Part shown: piece after piece, positions 25,228 to 33,984 of the stretch
Position numbering within the stretch: position 1 is the first letter of the stretch
Layout: each line of letters begins with the position of its first letter
Assembly (NCBI GenBank): GCA_963822095.1
Contig: CAWGGS010000039.1
Span: 124,001 to 188,000, forward strand
Length of the DNA: 64,000 nucleotides
Reading direction: 5' to 3'
Origin: CAWGGS01 sp963822095
GTDB lineage: Bacteria > Desulfobacterota > Desulfobulbia > Desulfobulbales > Desulfocapsaceae
Notes under the pieces: generated by a model
Seen by the model: only the letters and a program-made list of their open reading frames with translations
Told to the model about the DNA's origin: nothing
Database searches by the model: none
Made by a program: the position numbers and the translations under genes

Positions 25228-26769
25228 TCAACCGGAGACCATCGGATCAAGGATCGTAACCATGTTCCGACCACCCTTTTTCGATGCGTAAACCGCTTTA
25301 TCTGCCGTATCTATCAGGATTTCTTTTGTTATGTGAGAGTTTTTAAGGGAGTACGTCGCACCTCCTACACTTATGGTTACTTGAATATGCTTTGCTTCGG
25401 CGTCGGTTGTAAGTCGTTCCACTCCCCGACGAAGACGTTCGGAAAACACCTTCAACCCCTTTCGATCCGTGTCGGGTAAAATTACAGCAAATTCCTCTCC
25501 GCCATAGCGGGCGATGATGTCCGTCGTTCGAACAAGTCCGGTGACTGTTCGGGCCAGGTTGACAAGCACAAGGTCACCCACCGGATGTCCGTAGGTATCA
25601 TTGATCTTTTTGAAATAATCGATATCGAATATAACCAGTGAAACTGGATGTCGATAACGCGTGCTATATGCGAGCTGTTTTTCCAGCATCTCCTGAAAGT
25701 ATCGATGATTATAGAGATTGGTCAAACCATCTTTAACAGCCTGTTCCTTTAAACGGGAATTTGCCTTGCGAAGCTCAGTCGCCAGCCGTTCCGCCTTTTC
25801 TTTGGCCTCTTTCAACTCCAGCACCAGCAGTTCGTACGAGAGATTCAACTTACCGAGTTGCTGGTTGGCATCCTGCAGCATCTGGGAAAACGGCCGGATA
25901 TCGCCGGGATCAATCTCGAAGGTGTTGAGAACTTCAATGCTCTCGCTTGCTACCCTGTCAACCAGTTCTCGAATCTGATCTTCATTGAGACCAAACTTCG
26001 TTGCCATCTCCTCGTGCAGAAGACGCACCTGATGTGCCGAATCCTTTTCATTGTAAATTGCCGACAACATCCCTGAAAATGATAGAATCTCGGTGAGTTG
26101 CCGATATTTGTCAGGAGCGTTTTGATGATTGTGATGGTACAGTAAAGGTTGAGAAATGCTTGTCGGCAAACCCCAGTCTTCTATCAGTGCTGCTCCAACC
26201 ATTTGATGGTCATAGCCGAAATTCTCCCTTTCCAGTTCAAATAACGGAGTACTGGATGCCACCCTCTCCTGAAAGAGTCGGCTATACTCTTCCCCTTTCC
26301 CGATATAAAGGACCAAGACGCCGATATCCTGAAGCAAGGCCGTGACGAAAATATCTTCATTCTTTTTGCCGAGATATGTAGTCAAAAGCTCCGCCGCAAC
26401 GGCACACGTCACCGATCGTCTCCAAAAATAATTAAAATCAAATCCCCCTTTTTCATCACCTTGCATGTTGCCGGCAATAGCAAAGGAAAGAGCAATATTT
26501 TTTACCACATTCATCCCGAGAACAGTGATCGCCCGTTCAATACTCGTTATCCGGTTCGGCAAAGCATAAAAGCTGGAGTTGGCAACCCGAAGTAATTTAA
26601 CCGTAAGAGCCGGGTCAGCGGAAATAATTCTTGCCAGCTCATTTACCGAAACTTCATCCTTCTGCACAGTATTGAGGATCTGTACCGCAATTGCCGGAGG
26701 AGAGGGCAATGTCAGCTGGTCCGTAATCAACTGTCGGACCTGTTCAGGAAGTAAAAGAGCCATTACCAT
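25228..26769 (-). CDS. HDOD-GGDEF signalling protein (diguanylate cyclase)
   Basis: Cytoplasmic protein of 513 residues combining an N-terminal HDOD domain (about 15-220; 'ISADPALTVKLLRVANSSFY', 'RAITVLGMNVVKNIALS'), a coiled-coil linker (about 300-345) and a C-terminal GGDEF domain (about 345-505). The active-site motif is GGEEF, and an 'RTTD' inhibitory I-site lies five residues before it, so it should make c-di-GMP and be feedback-inhibited. The HDOD part keeps no HD metal dyad and probably acts in protein interaction. The start is one of two ATGs two codons apart. Confidence 0.92.
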   Translation of the reverse strand: MVMALLLPEQVRQLITDQLTLPSPPAIAVQILNTVQKDEVSVNELARIISADPALTVKLLRVANSSFYALPNRITSIERAITVLGMNVVKNIALSFAIAGNMQGDEKGGFDFNYFWRRSVTCAVAAELLTTYLGKKNEDIFVTALLQDIGVLVLYIGKGEEYSRLFQERVASSTPLFELERENFGYDHQMVGAALIEDWGLPTSISQPLLYHHNHQNAPDKYRQLTEILSFSGMLSAIYNEKDSAHQVRLLHEEMATKFGLNEDQIRELVDRVASESIEVLNTFEIDPGDIRPFSQMLQDANQQLGKLNLSYELLVLELKEAKEKAERLATELRKANSRLKEQAVKDGLTNLYNHRYFQEMLEKQLAYSTRYRHPVSLVIFDIDYFKKINDTYGHPVGDLVLVNLARTVTGLVRTTDIIARYGGEEFAVILPDTDRKGLKVFSERLRRGVERLTTDAEAKHIQVTISVGGATYSLKNSHITKEILIDTADKAVYASKKGGRNMVTILDPMVSG

Positions 26770-26819
26770 ATCATCCCATACCCGTGAAAATTACCGCGCA
26801 CTAGATAGGCTCACGGCGG

Positions 26820-27104
26820 TTATTTTCCATCAAGGCCGATGGTGAACATTGCATCCAAATCGTGGCGCGAAAAAGTCTGAAAGGCAAGCATGGTCTCTGT
26901 TTTCTGAATGCCCTCAAGCTTCAACATCCGGCGGGTAACCAGCTCAGAGAGTTTTTCATTATTCTCAACCCTGATGATTGCCACCAGATCGAAATTTCCG
27001 CTTACCGAATACACCTCAGAAACCCCATTCATTTCCGCAAGTGTTTCAGCCACCTCATTGATTTTTGAACGCTCGACATTCATCAGGATAATTGACGTGA
27101 CCAT
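26820..27104 (-). CDS. Stand-alone Lrp/AsnC ligand-binding (RAM) domain protein
   Basis: A 94-residue protein equal to only the C-terminal effector domain of Lrp/AsnC regulators: 'VTSIILMNVERSKINEVAE', 'GVSEVYSVSGNFDLVAII' and 'GIQKTETMLAFQTF'. It has no DNA-binding helix-turn-helix. The ATG at 27104 follows AAGGGGC, and an upstream extension in the same frame is rejected. Such proteins bind amino acids and may dimerise with full-length Lrp proteins or enzymes. It is separated from the HDOD-GGDEF gene by 50 bp and could share its transcript. Confidence 0.9.
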   Translation of the reverse strand: MVTSIILMNVERSKINEVAETLAEMNGVSEVYSVSGNFDLVAIIRVENNEKLSELVTRRMLKLEGIQKTETMLAFQTFSRHDLDAMFTIGLDGK

Positions 27105-27280
27105 AATGCCCCTTTTGGTTTTAGACAAGTTTGAACATGACACACAACGTATTGTATTTAAAAATATTCCACTCAATTGACAACTGAGAATTATAGAGGT
27201 GCCATTATAACACGAATCGGATAATTGAAAGCATATCAATTCTGTGCCGGAATTTCACCCTCAATTAAAATATTATCTGA

Positions 27281-27440
27281 TTACCCCTGAAAGTCAGTCT
27301 ATCGGAAAGGAAGGGTATGAGCTGTTTGTTTCTCAGGTCTCTGTAACCTGGACGGTTGCAATGAAGCTCCAGGGATTTGGTTTATGGCGTCCCGTGAAAT
27401 GAGCAGTTCACTCCCTGAATCAGTAGTTGAATAGTCGTGG
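27281..27440 (+). ncRNA. Structured RNA candidate, copy B
   Basis: Homologue of 19111-19250, beginning with the same TTACCCCTGAAA and sharing the GAGCTGTT, GGTCTCTG and CCCGTGAAA blocks. Bases 27319-27337 pair with 27391-27409 in 19 positions with two mismatches and four G-U pairs, the T-T mismatch being conserved between copies. It has a 20-bp insertion in the apical region, including its own CAGGT/ACCTG hairpin. TATTAT (27271-27276), a good -10, lies just before the conserved 5' end. Transcription from the + strand is therefore likely. Confidence 0.6.
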
Positions 27441-27953
27441 GAATAAAAAATATTTTGCTTCAAGTTATTCCCTGGTCAAAGTCAATTTTACTTGCGGGAG
27501 ATCGACGTGAAAAATGACGGGGTATAAGGGTCTGGGGAATGAACAAGGAGGAACAGGAGAGTGCATGTTGTGCAAGTTGGTCTTTTGATCAAGAGCAACG
27601 CTTTTCAACTGACCCCTTTCCGGAATCGACTTTTTTAAACGCATCCCATCGCGACAGTTCATGCCGCCTATCCGTAATTGTATTCATAATTATACGATAT
27701 GTAACGCATAACAGGAAAAGGTATTTCAATTGAGTGTGTATCTTGCACCTTTATGCGCCCATTTCTACGGCTGTTATTTTACTTGACAGAGACAGGCACT
27801 TTTTCGTATCTTAAGAGAGAGGGATAAAGAATTTACGCGCCGCTTTTTTTAGGCACATTACGCACAACAAGAAGCCTGATTTTAAAACATACTGGAATCC
27901 AAAGATATTTTCTCGTTGGATGCTCACAATAATCTACAACCTATTGCGGAATT

Positions 27954-28106
27954 ATGAAGAATACTTATTTGGAAAACAAGATGGCGGTTGTAAGTACGAT
28001 AACTGCAATTGCTGAAGGATTGTGGAATGGTATGGTTATATCAGGTGTGCTTTTGGTGAGTGCAGTGCTCATTAAATATGTTTCTACTTTTTATTTCAAT
28101 TTCTGA
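27954..28106 (+). CDS. Possible 50-aa single-span membrane protein
   Basis: The frame starts MKNTYLENKMAVV and continues into a hydrophobic segment (about residues 25-42). There is no good ribosome-binding site, and the surrounding DNA is AT-rich, so it could be a chance frame. Confidence 0.25.
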   Translation: MKNTYLENKMAVVSTITAIAEGLWNGMVISGVLLVSAVLIKYVSTFYFNF

Positions 28107-28166
28107 AAATCTCATACTATCCTTTAATCTAAAAATACCTTCGTAAAAAAGAAACCTCATAGATAA

Positions 28167-28208
28167 GCTGAAAGCTACAGCCCGCGAAAACAGGCTGTAG
28201 CTTTCAGC
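28167..28208. terminator. 16-bp hairpin downstream of icmF
   Basis: GCTGAAAGCTACAGCC (28167-28182) is perfectly repeated in inverse at 28193-28208 around a 10-base loop. Neither side has an immediate U-tract. It lies about 130 bp beyond the icmF stop and may define the 3' end of that transcript. Confidence 0.5.
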
Positions 28209-28340
28209 GCTTGGTATCATATTAAGCCTTATCTGTTGCATCTTGTCTATCTTTGGCTTCTCTCCTCCAATCGCGCCTCGCAGGAAACCAAAATGCGCGC
28301 AATCTTACAACTCTGATACTTGACGTAGCGCTGATACGAT

Positions 28341-31300
28341 CTACATATTCCTTCGATATTTTCCTCCAACCTCATAGAGAGCGGTGGTTATCTGACCTAA
28401 ACTGCACGTCTTTACAGCCTCCATCATCTCCTCGAAGATATTACCACCGGCCAAAGCAGTTTCCTGGAGCTTTTTCAGGGCAGCAGACGCTGATTCGCCG
28501 TGACGTTCTTGAAAGTCCTTCAGGCGTGCCAACTGTTCGTCCTTTTCCTCATCGGTGGCTCGGGCAAGCTCAAGCTCAGCGTTGGCCGCAGTATAGTCGG
28601 CATCAGGATTTCTGAAGGTATTGACACCAATGATCGGATAGTCACCGGAATGTTTTAGATACTCATAGTACATGGATTCTTCCTGAATCTTGCTCCTCTG
28701 GTATCCCGTTTCCATGGCCCCCATAACCCCTCCGCGTTCGGTGATCCGCTCAAATTCAGACAGAACCGCCTCCTCGACCAGGTCGGTGAGTTCTTCGACG
28801 ATGAAACTACCCTGGTTCATATTCTCATTTTTCACCAGGCCCCATTCACGGTTGATGATAAGCTGGATAGCCAAGGCCCTGCGTACAGACTCACCGCTCG
28901 GGGTAGTAATTGCCTCGTCGTAGGCATTGGTATGCAGACTGTTACAGTTATCATAGATTGCACATAAGGCCTGCAGGGTCGTTCTGATATCGTTGAACTG
29001 AACCTCCTGACTATGCAACGATCTTCCGGAGGTCTGGATGTGGTACTTCAGCTTCTGAGATGCCTCGGAGGCGTTGTATTTCTCCCGCATCGCAACAGAC
29101 CAGATCCGTCTCGCCACTCGGCCGATGACCGTATATTCCGGCTCCATGCCGTTGGAAAAGAAGTAGGAGAGGTTTGGGGCAAACTTATCGATATCCATAC
29201 CTCTTGACAGATAATACTCAACGTAGGTGAAGCCGTTTGAAAGCGTCAAGGCAAGTTGGGTTATGGGATTGGCACCGGCCTCGGCAATATGATACCCTGA
29301 GATGGATACCGAATAAAAATTCTTAACATTGTTTTTAATGAAATAATCCTGGATATCTCCCATCATCTTCAAAGCAAAGTCAATGGAAAAGATACAGGTG
29401 TTCTGTCCCTGGTCCTCTTTCAAAATGTCTGCCTGCACTGTTCCCCGGACGTTAGACAGTACCATCGCCTTGATTTTTCCGGCCTCATCCTCATTGGGCA
29501 CTCGACCGTTTTCATCCTTGAATTTTGCAAACTGCTGATCGATGGCTGTATTCATGAACATGGCAAGTATTATCGGTGCCGGTCCGTTGATGGTCATGGA
29601 TACCGAGGTTGTGGGAGCACAGAGGTCGAATCCTCCATAGAGTACTTTAACGTCATCGAGAGTACATATGCTGACACCCGATGTGCCGATCTTTCCGTAG
29701 ATATCCGGGCGTTCTCCCGGATCACAACCGTAAAGGGTCACCGAATCGAAGGCGGTCGACAGACGCTTGGCCGGGTAATTCTCGGACAGAAGTTTGAAAC
29801 GTTTGTTGGTCCTGGCAGGCCCGCCTTCGCCCGCAAACATCCTTGTGGGATCCTCACCCCGCCTTTTCATCGGGAACACCCCGGCCGTATAGGGAAAATG
29901 CCCAGGCAGGTTTTCTTTGCGCATCCAGGCATAGATGTCACTTGGGTCGGAAAACTTCGGCAACGATATCTTTGGAATTTTCACATGGGAAAGCGACTCG
30001 GTATACAGTGGGACCCGGATTTCACGTCCCCTGACCTCATACACATAATCATCGCCTGAATATGCCTTTTTTATCGAGTCCCATTCCTTGACCAGATCAC
30101 GAGTCTCTGAAGTCAGCTTCCCGGAGGCAACGGCGACCTCTTCCTTTAGCCGTTTTAACAGACCATCGACATCGCCCCCTTGCTTTTGCTCAAGCATATC
30201 AAGGGTCTGTTCAAGATGCCAAACCTTTCTGATTTCAGCTGATTGCTCACCGGTCTTTCGGTGATAGGTGCGGACCGTCTCCGATATTTCCGCAAGGTAC
30301 CGGTTTCTCTCCGGGGGGATGATTATCGTTTTTGATGACGATATCTTCTGCTCCGGTTTGGGAAGGCTGGGGCTAAAGGAGTGATCTGTTTTATCATTGA
30401 TCGCCTCGACAAGACCATGGTACAGAGCCGTTACTCCGTCATCATTGAACTTGGAGGCGATGGTTCCGAAGACCTGCATCTCCGCCGGATTCATATCCCA
30501 GGCCTTTTTGTTGCGCTGCACCTGTTTTCTGACATCGCGGACTGCATCATCGCTGCCTTTCTTCTCAAACTTGTTGACGACGATCAGATCGGCATAATCC
30601 AGCATATCGATTTTCTCAAGCTGTGACGGTGCACCAAATTCACTGGTCATCACGTATATTGCAACATCGGAAATCTGGATAATATTCGAATCTCCCTGCC
30701 CGATCCCTGCAGTTTCGGCAATGATGAGATCAAAACCCGCAGCCTTGGCCACCTGGATCGCCTCGGGCAGTGCTTCAGCGACTTCACGATGAGACTTCCG
30801 CGTGGCCAGGCTTCGCATGTACACACGCGGTGAAGAGATCCCGTTCATTCGGATCCGATCTCCTAAAAGGGCGCCACCGGTCTTACGCCGAGAAGGATCA
30901 CAACTTATAATGGCTATTTTGATATCCTCGATATCATGGAGGAAGCGGATGATCAGTTCATCGGTAAGCGAAGATTTTCCGGCACCCCCGGTTCCGGTGA
31001 TACCGATTACCGGCGGATTGTTCTTGTCGGCCAGCGGCTTGATCGTGGACATCAACCTTGCAAGCTCATCCTTATCTTTGGCCTTGGCCTCTTCCACTGC
31101 CGTTATGAAACCGGCCACAGTCATTTTGTCGTCACAATGCAATTTTGCCGGATCGGAATTATGAAAATCAAGGGTCGAGAAATCCATATTCTCAACCATA
31201 TGATTGATAATCCCCTGTAGGCCCATGATGGTCCCATCTTCCGGAGAGTAGATCCTGGTCACTCCGTACTGTTGCAGCTCTTCAATCTCTTCGGGAACGA

Positions 31301-31616
31301 TGACCCCGCCACCGCCGCCGAAAACCTTTATGTGCCCGGCTCCCCGTTCCTTTAAGAGATCAAGCATATATTTGAAACCTTCCATATGACCGCCCTGATA
31401 ACTGGACATCGCCACCCCCTGGACATCCTCTTCAATTGCGGCATCGACAAATTCCTGGATGGATCTGTTGTGGGCAAGATGAATGACTTCGGCACCAGTA
31501 TCCTGCAGGATTCTTCGAATGATATTTATGGTCGCATCATGACCGTCAAACAGTGCGGTTGCTGTGACGACTCTGACATTATTACGTGGTTTATAGATCT
31601 CGACATCCGCTCCCAT
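28341..31616 (-). CDS. icmF: Fused B12-dependent acyl-CoA mutase, isobutyryl-CoA mutase type (IcmF)
   Basis: Adenosylcobalamin enzyme interconverting isobutyryl-CoA and n-butyryl-CoA, with a built-in G-protein chaperone. The 1091 residues contain a B12-binding domain (about 1-145, cobalt-ligand His26 in 'DGHDA'), a MeaI-type GTPase (about 200-430, P-loop GTGGAGKS at 208-215) and the mutase barrel (about 540-1091). Substrate residues are of IcmF type: Phe581 in 'TAGVFP' and Gln738 in 'DQGQNT', where methylmalonyl-CoA mutase has Tyr and Arg. It is divergent from a CoA-transferase-GNAT gene. The role would be in branched- or straight-chain butyrate metabolism. Confidence 0.93.
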   Translation of the reverse strand: MGADVEIYKPRNNVRVVTATALFDGHDATINIIRRILQDTGAEVIHLAHNRSIQEFVDAAIEEDVQGVAMSSYQGGHMEGFKYMLDLLKERGAGHIKVFGGGGGVIVPEEIEELQQYGVTRIYSPEDGTIMGLQGIINHMVENMDFSTLDFHNSDPAKLHCDDKMTVAGFITAVEEAKAKDKDELARLMSTIKPLADKNNPPVIGITGTGGAGKSSLTDELIIRFLHDIEDIKIAIISCDPSRRKTGGALLGDRIRMNGISSPRVYMRSLATRKSHREVAEALPEAIQVAKAAGFDLIIAETAGIGQGDSNIIQISDVAIYVMTSEFGAPSQLEKIDMLDYADLIVVNKFEKKGSDDAVRDVRKQVQRNKKAWDMNPAEMQVFGTIASKFNDDGVTALYHGLVEAINDKTDHSFSPSLPKPEQKISSSKTIIIPPERNRYLAEISETVRTYHRKTGEQSAEIRKVWHLEQTLDMLEQKQGGDVDGLLKRLKEEVAVASGKLTSETRDLVKEWDSIKKAYSGDDYVYEVRGREIRVPLYTESLSHVKIPKISLPKFSDPSDIYAWMRKENLPGHFPYTAGVFPMKRRGEDPTRMFAGEGGPARTNKRFKLLSENYPAKRLSTAFDSVTLYGCDPGERPDIYGKIGTSGVSICTLDDVKVLYGGFDLCAPTTSVSMTINGPAPIILAMFMNTAIDQQFAKFKDENGRVPNEDEAGKIKAMVLSNVRGTVQADILKEDQGQNTCIFSIDFALKMMGDIQDYFIKNNVKNFYSVSISGYHIAEAGANPITQLALTLSNGFTYVEYYLSRGMDIDKFAPNLSYFFSNGMEPEYTVIGRVARRIWSVAMREKYNASEASQKLKYHIQTSGRSLHSQEVQFNDIRTTLQALCAIYDNCNSLHTNAYDEAITTPSGESVRRALAIQLIINREWGLVKNENMNQGSFIVEELTDLVEEAVLSEFERITERGGVMGAMETGYQRSKIQEESMYYEYLKHSGDYPIIGVNTFRNPDADYTAANAELELARATDEEKDEQLARLKDFQERHGESASAALKKLQETALAGGNIFEEMMEAVKTCSLGQITTALYEVGGKYRRNM

Positions 31617-31712
31617 GACCCACCTCTTTATTTGTAGAAAATATATTTATGTCGAATAATTCGACACAATTTCAAAAGGGAATATATGCTTTTAAAATCT
31701 CTCGTTCCATTA

Positions 31713-31737
31713 CTCAAGGGAATCACTTTCCCTTGAG
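31713..31737. promoter_or_regulatory. Inverted repeat in the icmF / CoA-transferase divergent region
   Basis: CTCAAGGGAA (31713-31722) and TTCCCTTGAG (31728-31737) form a perfect 10-bp inverted repeat with a 5-base spacer, 97 bp upstream of icmF. It may be an operator or a leader hairpin; the symmetry is certain, the role is not. Confidence 0.45.
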
Positions 31738-31746
31738 AGCAAAACG

Positions 31747-31760
31747 AACGAGCGCTCAGT
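31747..31760. promoter_or_regulatory. Candidate TetR-type operator
   Basis: AACGAGCGCTCAGT is centred on the palindrome GAGCGCTC and resembles the GC-centred operators used by TetR-family regulators of fatty-acid and acyl-CoA genes. It lies between icmF and the divergent CoA-transferase gene. No TetR gene is in the window. Confidence 0.4.
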
Positions 31761-31802
31761 CATATGATTTTTAATCTTTTGTCGTTACTCTTGTCAAGGT
31801 TT

Positions 31803-31817
31803 TTGTCATGATGACAA
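31803..31817. promoter_or_regulatory. Perfect 15-bp palindrome, GntR-like operator candidate
   Basis: TTGTCATGATGACAA is perfectly symmetrical (7 bp + 1 + 7 bp) and resembles the TTGTC...GACAA sites of GntR/FCD regulators. It lies 105 bp before the CoA-transferase-GNAT start. The regulator is not in the window. Confidence 0.45.
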
Positions 31818-31921
31818 TGCCTAAAAACATTGATCCCCGCCTGTTGGACTGCTACAATTACCTTACAGAACTTTGATTATGGCAGAGTTCACCTATTTAG
31901 AATTTAGAACGAGGAACAATC

Positions 31922-33778
31922 ATGGATCTTCATCAATATTGCCCCGACAAAATCCTCACCGCGCAAAAGGCTGTTAAAAAGATCGATAACGGCAGCAGGG
32001 TCTTTGTCGGTACCGGCTGCGGCGAACCCCAAGAGCTGATCAAGGCCATGGTGGCGAATAAGGCCATTCAGGATATCATCGTCTATCAGATGCTTTCATC
32101 GACTTTCGCCGGCTATATGGATGATGAGGATTTTTTAAACCGGTTCTCAATCAAACTCTTTTTTATCAGCTTCTTTATGCGTCAAGCCGCCTTCGAAGGC
32201 AAAATCGACTATATCCCGGTCTACCTGTCCCAAATTCCTGAAATTTTCAGCTCCAAAGAAATCGGTCTTGACGTGGCTTTGATCCAGGTCAGCCCCCCGG
32301 ACAAATTCGGTTTCTGCAGCCTCGGCATTTCAGTGGATATCACCCAATCTGGTATGAAAAATGCCAAAATAGTCATTGCCCAGATCAACCCGCAGATGCC
32401 CAGGACCTGGGGTGACAGTCTGGTCCATGTGGACGAAATCGACCATATCGTTCTCCATGAAGAACCCCTGATGGAGATGATCCCTCGCCCCAAAAATGCA
32501 AATATCATAAAAAGGATAGGTTATTATATCAATCAGTTGGTTGATGACGGTGCAACAATTCAGGTTGGTTTCGGTCACCTCCCCGATGCGGTGGTTTCGA
32601 CCCTGACCGGCAAAAAGGACCTCGGACTTCATACCCAGGTCATCACAGACGGCCTGCTCCCTCTTTTTGAACAAAAGGTCATCACCAACAGGAATAAATC
32701 CTATCTCCCCGGAAGGGTCGTTGCCTCGCTGTGTATGGGATCTAAAAAACTCTACGAGTATGTCCACAACAACCCGATGTTCTATTTCAGATCCTCTGAA
32801 TTCGTCAACGATCCCAATGTAATCGCCAAAAATGACAATTTTATTTCCATCAGCTCGGCGCTGGAAGTCGACCTCACCGGCCAGGTCTGCTCAGACTCCA
32901 AAGGCTACTTGTTCTTTAGCGGTATTGGGGACCAGGTGGACTTTATTCGAGGCAGCAATATGTCTAAGGGCGGGTTTTCCATCATCGTTATTCCGTCGAC
33001 GGCCGAAAACGGCAAGGTATCGAGAATTGTCCCTCATCTCAGTGAGGGAGCAGGCGTTGCCGCCACCAGAGGCGACATTGATATCGTCGTGACCGAATAT
33101 GGTGTTGCCGAATTAAGAAGAAAAAGCATTTATCAGCGGGTCTTGGAACTCGCCCAGATAGCCCACCCCAAATTCAGGGAAGAACTGATAGAAGAGGCCA
33201 AAAAGAGAAGATATATATTCTCTGATCAACTCCCTCCATCTAAAGAGGACCTCCTCTTTCTGGAAGATTATAAATCCTCCTTGGAACTCCCGACTGGCAA
33301 GCATATTGAATTCAGACCCTTACTACCTTCGGATGAATTTGAATCACGGCATTTTTATTATTCCTTGCAGGAGGACTCCATCTATTTCCGTTTTTTTAAC
33401 AAGCGCAAGGTCTTCTCCCGGGATATGCTGCAAAAACAATGGGCAGATGTGGATTATAGACGCAATATGACCATTATAGGCTACTGGCAGGTGGGCAGGC
33501 GCAAACAGATCGTTGCTATCGCCTCCTACGCCGAGGCGGGAGAAAACGTAGCCGAAGCCGCTTTCCTGGTTAAAGAGGAACTCCATGGAATGGGCATTGG
33601 CTCACACCTGCTTGAAGTACTTGAGGATATTGCCAAAATGAATGGATATACTGCCTTTACCGCCACCGTTCTCGCTGAAAACTCCAAGATGCTCAAGGTC
33701 TTTCTCGGCCGCTATCCCCATGCGACACGAAACAGATGCAGTAGCGGAGAAATAGAGATTGAAATGCCTTTCCTTTAA
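31922..33778 (+). CDS. Acetyl-CoA hydrolase/CoA-transferase family protein fused to a GNAT domain
   Basis: A 618-residue fusion. Residues 1-440 match the class I acetyl-CoA hydrolase / 4-hydroxybutyrate CoA-transferase family ('LIQVSPPDKFGFCSLG', 'FYFRSSEFVNDP', 'GIGDQVDFIRG', 'VVTEYGVAELR'). Residues 460-618 are a GNAT acyltransferase domain with the acetyl-CoA loop 'HGMGIG' near 553. At the position expected for the catalytic Glu of this family (Glu238 of the Clostridium 4-hydroxybutyrate CoA-transferase) the sequence reads 'LGLHTQV' with Gln239. It may therefore bind acyl-CoA without normal transferase chemistry, perhaps feeding or sensing for the GNAT part. It is divergent from icmF. Function remains inferred. 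Confidence 0.85.
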   Translation: MDLHQYCPDKILTAQKAVKKIDNGSRVFVGTGCGEPQELIKAMVANKAIQDIIVYQMLSSTFAGYMDDEDFLNRFSIKLFFISFFMRQAAFEGKIDYIPVYLSQIPEIFSSKEIGLDVALIQVSPPDKFGFCSLGISVDITQSGMKNAKIVIAQINPQMPRTWGDSLVHVDEIDHIVLHEEPLMEMIPRPKNANIIKRIGYYINQLVDDGATIQVGFGHLPDAVVSTLTGKKDLGLHTQVITDGLLPLFEQKVITNRNKSYLPGRVVASLCMGSKKLYEYVHNNPMFYFRSSEFVNDPNVIAKNDNFISISSALEVDLTGQVCSDSKGYLFFSGIGDQVDFIRGSNMSKGGFSIIVIPSTAENGKVSRIVPHLSEGAGVAATRGDIDIVVTEYGVAELRRKSIYQRVLELAQIAHPKFREELIEEAKKRRYIFSDQLPPSKEDLLFLEDYKSSLELPTGKHIEFRPLLPSDEFESRHFYYSLQEDSIYFRFFNKRKVFSRDMLQKQWADVDYRRNMTIIGYWQVGRRKQIVAIASYAEAGENVAEAAFLVKEELHGMGIGSHLLEVLEDIAKMNGYTAFTATVLAENSKMLKVFLGRYPHATRNRCSSGEIEIEMPFL

Positions 33779-33811
33779 CCAGCATGGCTGGACCAGACCG
33801 GCCGGGTATAA
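33779..33811 (+). repeat. Short hairpin repeat, copy 1
   Basis: CCAGCATGGCTGG followed by ACCAGACCGGCCGGGTA, starting directly after the CoA-transferase stop. GGCTGG pairs with CCGGCC in a short stem. Similar sequences occur at 33901-33932 and 35946-35978. Confidence 0.55.
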
Positions 33812-33900
33812 CAAAATATCTTACTATCATTAATATTTAGTTACTTATCCAGGGGGCTGGATTTCAGGATAATCACGACAAAATATGAAAACTTAATACT

Positions 33901-33932
33901 CCGGTATGGCCGGCAAAGCGGCCGGGTACGGT
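33901..33932 (+). repeat. Short hairpin repeat, copy 2
   Basis: CCGGTATGGCCGG then CAAAGCGGCCGGGTACGG. The substitutions relative to copy 1 keep the GGCCG/CGGCC stem. It lies 52 bp before the 3' end of the acyl-CoA ligase gene. Confidence 0.55.
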
Positions 33933-33984
33933 AATGTTGGTGTGTTAAGAGACTGATTTAAATCGGGGAGGAACGGCAAGCTTT

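Larger units (their letters stand above)
27441..28340. other. Long non-coding stretch before icmF 3' end
   Basis: This is 900 bp of AT-rich DNA. GGGAATAA/TTATTCCC (27440-27474) may be the 3' hairpin of the RNA candidate. It also holds one weak 50-codon membrane ORF (27954-28106) and a strong 16-bp hairpin (28167-28208). I recognise nothing else. Confidence 0.45.
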
